From: Vineibacter terrae
GTDB lineage: Bacteria > Pseudomonadota > Alphaproteobacteria > Reyranellales > Reyranellaceae
Direction of reading: 5' to 3'
Assembly (NCBI RefSeq): GCF_008039615.1
Contig: NZ_VDUZ01000050.1
Span: forward strand, 1-62,205
DNA length: 62,205 nt
Shown here: piece by piece, positions 60,168 to 62,205 of the stretch
Layout of the letters: the number at the start of each line of letters is the position of its first letter
Position numbering within the stretch: position 1 is the first letter of the stretch
Position numbers and translations under genes: made by a program
Notes under the pieces: generated by a model
Seen by the model: the letters and a program-made list of their open reading frames with translations, nothing else
Database searches by the model: none
Told to the model about the DNA's origin: nothing

Positions 60168-62084
60168 GTGACCTTCGCCAGCTTCATCGCCCAGCTTCTC
60201 AACGGCCTGGCCGGCGCCTCGTCGCTGTTCATGGTGGCGGCCGGCTTGTCGCTGATCTTCGGCGTCACGCGCATCGTCAATTTCGCGCACGGCTCGCTCT
60301 ACATGCTGGGCCTGTACGGCGCCTACGCCCTGCTCGAGGGCCTGACGACCAGGCTGTTCGTCTTTGCCGGCTTCGGCCGCACGCCGCTCGGCTTCTGGGC
60401 GGCGGTGGTGATCGCCGCGCTGCTCGTCGGCCTGGTCGGCGTGCTGATCGAGGTGCTGGTGCTGCGCCGCATCTACCGCGCGCCCGAATTGTTCCAGCTT
60501 CTGGCCACGTTCGCCGTCGTGCTGGTGATCAAGGATGTCGCGCTGGCGGTGTGGGGCGCGGAGGATCTTGTCGGCCCGCGTGCGCCGGGGCTGAGCGGCA
60601 CCGTCTCGATCCTGGACCGGCGCGTGCCGCAATACGATCTGGCGCTGATCGTCATCGCGCCGCTGGTGCTGCTGGCCCTGTGGCTGGCGCTCACGCGCAC
60701 GCGCTGGGGCGCCCTGGTGCGCGCCGCCACGCAGGACCGCGAGATGGTGGGCGCGCTGGGGGTCAATGAATCCTGGCTGTTCACCGGCGTCTTCTTCATC
60801 GGGGCGATGCTGGCCGGGCTGGGTGGCGCGCTGCAGCTGCCGCGTGAGCCGGCGCATCTGGGGCTCGATCTGTCGCTGATCGCCGACGCCTTCGTGGTCA
60901 CCGTCGTCGGCGGCCTGGGCAGCGTGCCCGGCGCCTTCCTGGCCGCGATCCTGATCGGCGTTGTGAAGGCCTTCTGCGTCGCGCTCGGCACCCAGTCGAT
61001 CGCCGGCTTCGAGATATCGTTCTCGCGCCTGACCCTGGTGGTGGAGTTCCTGGTCATGGCCGCTGTCCTGGTGGTGCGGCCCTACGGCCTGCTGGGCCGG
61101 CCGCCGGTCCTGCAGCGGGCCGTCGGCGAGGCGGCGCCGCCGCTGTCGCCGCTGCCCTGGCAGGCCTGGGCGCCGGCTCTGGTGCTGCTGGCGCTGGTGC
61201 CGCTGGCGATGGGCGAGGACCGCTATCTGCTGGTGCTGCTGACGGACATCTTCATCTTCGCCCTGTTCGCCGTCAGCCTGCATGTGCTGATGGGGCCGTC
61301 GGGCATGGTGTCGTTCGGCCACGCCGCCTATTTCGGCATCGCGGCCTACGCCGCGGCGCTGCTGCTGAAGCGCGCCGCCCTGCCGATGGAGATCGCGCTG
61401 CTGGCCGCGCCGGTCGCGGCCGGCGGCTTCGCGCTGCTGTTCGGCTGGTTCTGCGTGCGGCTCTCGGGCGTCTACCTCGCCATGCTGACGCTCGCCTTCG
61501 CCCAGATCGCCTGGTCGGTGATCTTCCAGTGGGACGAATTCACCGGCGGCAGCAACGGCATGATCGGCGTCTGGCCGTCGGCATGGCTGGCGTCGAAGGC
61601 CGCCTACTACTGGCTGGCGCTGGCGCTCTGCGGCATCGGCATCGCCTTCCTGTGGCGCACGCTGTTCTCGCCCTTCGGCTACGCCCTGCGCGCCGGCCGC
61701 GATTCGCCGCTGCGCGCCGAGGCGATCGGCATCGACCTGCGGCGTCAGCAATGGTTTGCCTTCGCGCTGGCCGGGGCGCTGGGCGGCCTGGCCGGGGCGC
61801 TGTTCGCCTTCTCCAAGGGCAGCATCTCGCCCGAGCTCACCTCGATCGCGCTGTCGACCGACGGGCTGGTGATGGTGCTGCTGGGCGGCGTCGAGACCCT
61901 GACCGGGCCGGTGGCCGGCGCCGCCGTCTTCACCTGGCTGAAGGACGAGCTGGCGCGGCGCACCGAGTTCTGGCGCGCCCTGCTGGGCCTGGTGATCCTG
62001 GCCCTGGTGCTGCTGTTCCCGCAGGGCATCGCCGGCGGCTTGCGCCTGCTGTGGCACCGCCTGCGGCGGCAGGAGGCGGCATGA
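60168..62084 (+). CDS. Fused LivH-LivM branched-chain-type ABC transporter permease
   Basis: A 638-residue membrane protein. Residues 1-300 are the LivH half (LSLIFGVTRIVNFAHGSLYM, ELFQLLATFAVVLVIKDVAL, ALGVNESWLFTGVFFIGAML). Residues 340-630 are the LivM half (LFAVSLHVLMGPSGMVSFGH, AAYFGIAAYAAALL, FGYALRAGRDSPLRAEAIGI, QQWFAFALAGALGGLAGALF). LivH and LivM are normally separate; here one chain carries both, giving about 16-18 helices. The GTG at 60168 is chosen for its spacing from GGGAGGGAG. It pairs with the binding protein upstream. ATPase genes should lie beyond the window. Confidence 0.9.
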   Translation: MTFASFIAQLLNGLAGASSLFMVAAGLSLIFGVTRIVNFAHGSLYMLGLYGAYALLEGLTTRLFVFAGFGRTPLGFWAAVVIAALLVGLVGVLIEVLVLRRIYRAPELFQLLATFAVVLVIKDVALAVWGAEDLVGPRAPGLSGTVSILDRRVPQYDLALIVIAPLVLLALWLALTRTRWGALVRAATQDREMVGALGVNESWLFTGVFFIGAMLAGLGGALQLPREPAHLGLDLSLIADAFVVTVVGGLGSVPGAFLAAILIGVVKAFCVALGTQSIAGFEISFSRLTLVVEFLVMAAVLVVRPYGLLGRPPVLQRAVGEAAPPLSPLPWQAWAPALVLLALVPLAMGEDRYLLVLLTDIFIFALFAVSLHVLMGPSGMVSFGHAAYFGIAAYAAALLLKRAALPMEIALLAAPVAAGGFALLFGWFCVRLSGVYLAMLTLAFAQIAWSVIFQWDEFTGGSNGMIGVWPSAWLASKAAYYWLALALCGIGIAFLWRTLFSPFGYALRAGRDSPLRAEAIGIDLRRQQWFAFALAGALGGLAGALFAFSKGSISPELTSIALSTDGLVMVLLGGVETLTGPVAGAAVFTWLKDELARRTEFWRALLGLVILALVLLFPQGIAGGLRLLWHRLRRQEAA

Positions 62085-62096
62085 GCGGGCTCAGGT

Positions 62097-62205
62097 CTCC
62101 TCTCCCGCAAGCGGGAGAGGAAGGGGCCCATCGCGTCAGCGATGGGAAGGTGAGGGGCCCAGCACGAGGCGCTGCGCGTGAGGCCCTCACCCGCCGGATG
62201 AGGTG
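62097..62205. repeat. Dispersed palindromic repeat, family C, copy 3, cut by the window end
   Basis: The left end hairpin CTCTCCCGCAAGCGGGAGAG and GGGGCCCATCGCG...GTGAGGGG match the copy at 45333-45482; the right end lies beyond the window. It begins 13 nt after the permease stop codon, where an ATGA-coupled ATPase gene would normally start. Confidence 0.85.

Noticed and set aside
59943-62057. Gln/Asp/Arg-rich minus-strand frame opposite the LivHM permease
   Set aside because: Antisense of transmembrane-helix coding DNA; no domain and no ribosome-binding site.

Overview
This is a high-G+C bacterial chromosome segment with densely packed genes, many of them overlapping by 4 bp (ATGA). Gene content and order suggest an alphaproteobacterium. 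The clues are an ihfB-lapA pair, a GTTC-N7-GTTC LexA-type box, many LivK/Dpp-type uptake systems, several molybdenum hydroxylases and a DUF433/DUF5615 toxin-antitoxin pair. Dispersed palindromic repeats with GTCATCCCGAG-type arms also fit; a Rhodospirillales/Reyranella-like soil or water organism is my best guess. I see no rRNA, tRNA or CRISPR array.

Layout, left half. Positions 1-312 are the right end of an IS1182-type insertion sequence. A tetR / acyl-CoA dehydrogenase / SDR operon (341-3442) has a paired palindromic operator. A frameshifted DoxX gene, a PIN/HTH toxin-antitoxin pair and a Rieske monooxygenase follow (3749-6412). From 6936 to 16329 lie a VOC protein, a RidA protein, a complete nickel-pincer-nucleotide set (larA, larC, larE, larB), an orphan molybdenum hydroxylase large subunit and a LivK-type binding protein. 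Next come two paralogous secreted proteins, a Nudix hydrolase, a glycosyltransferase, an MBL-fold hydrolase, a secreted beta-propeller and an AMACR-type racemase. From 24711 to 31432 a MarR regulator precedes a molybdenum hydroxylase (FAD subunit plus a fused [2Fe-2S]/Mo subunit), a 6-hydroxynicotinate-reductase-like protein and a UPF0280 protein. This looks like an N-heterocycle (nicotinate-like) degradation operon.

Layout, right half. Positions 31515-34511 carry Nudix, pgk, tusA-like and M48 lipoprotein genes. Positions 34598-44368 hold peptidase-like genes beside a complete Dpp/Opp peptide transporter with a phospholipid-methyltransferase-like gene inside it. Then come an RMD1-family protein, a Kef antiporter, an LRR protein, an orphan protein with a caspase-like His/Cys pattern, and a toxin-antitoxin island in which vapBC abuts a truncated DUF5615 toxin gene. 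The series ihfB, lapA, ornithine-cyclodeaminase-like, GNAT and FAD oxidoreductase follows. The window ends with DUF1185 and DUF4336 genes and a LivK plus fused LivH-LivM uptake system.

The most striking locus is 54224-57034. It encodes a 374-residue protein with a leader-like helical domain and a long tandem-repeat tail: 14-residue units, 30 HPQ tripeptides and 13 WPQ. Next to it is a discrete tetrapyrrole-methylase-fold enzyme closely resembling borosin backbone N-methyltransferases, then a second, class I methyltransferase. I interpret this as a split-borosin RiPP cluster with an unusually large repetitive core.

Four families of long inverted-repeat elements (called A-D here) sit in many intergenic gaps, including inside operons. 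Some appear to supply the downstream ribosome-binding site, and one supplies the C-terminal codons of a gene.
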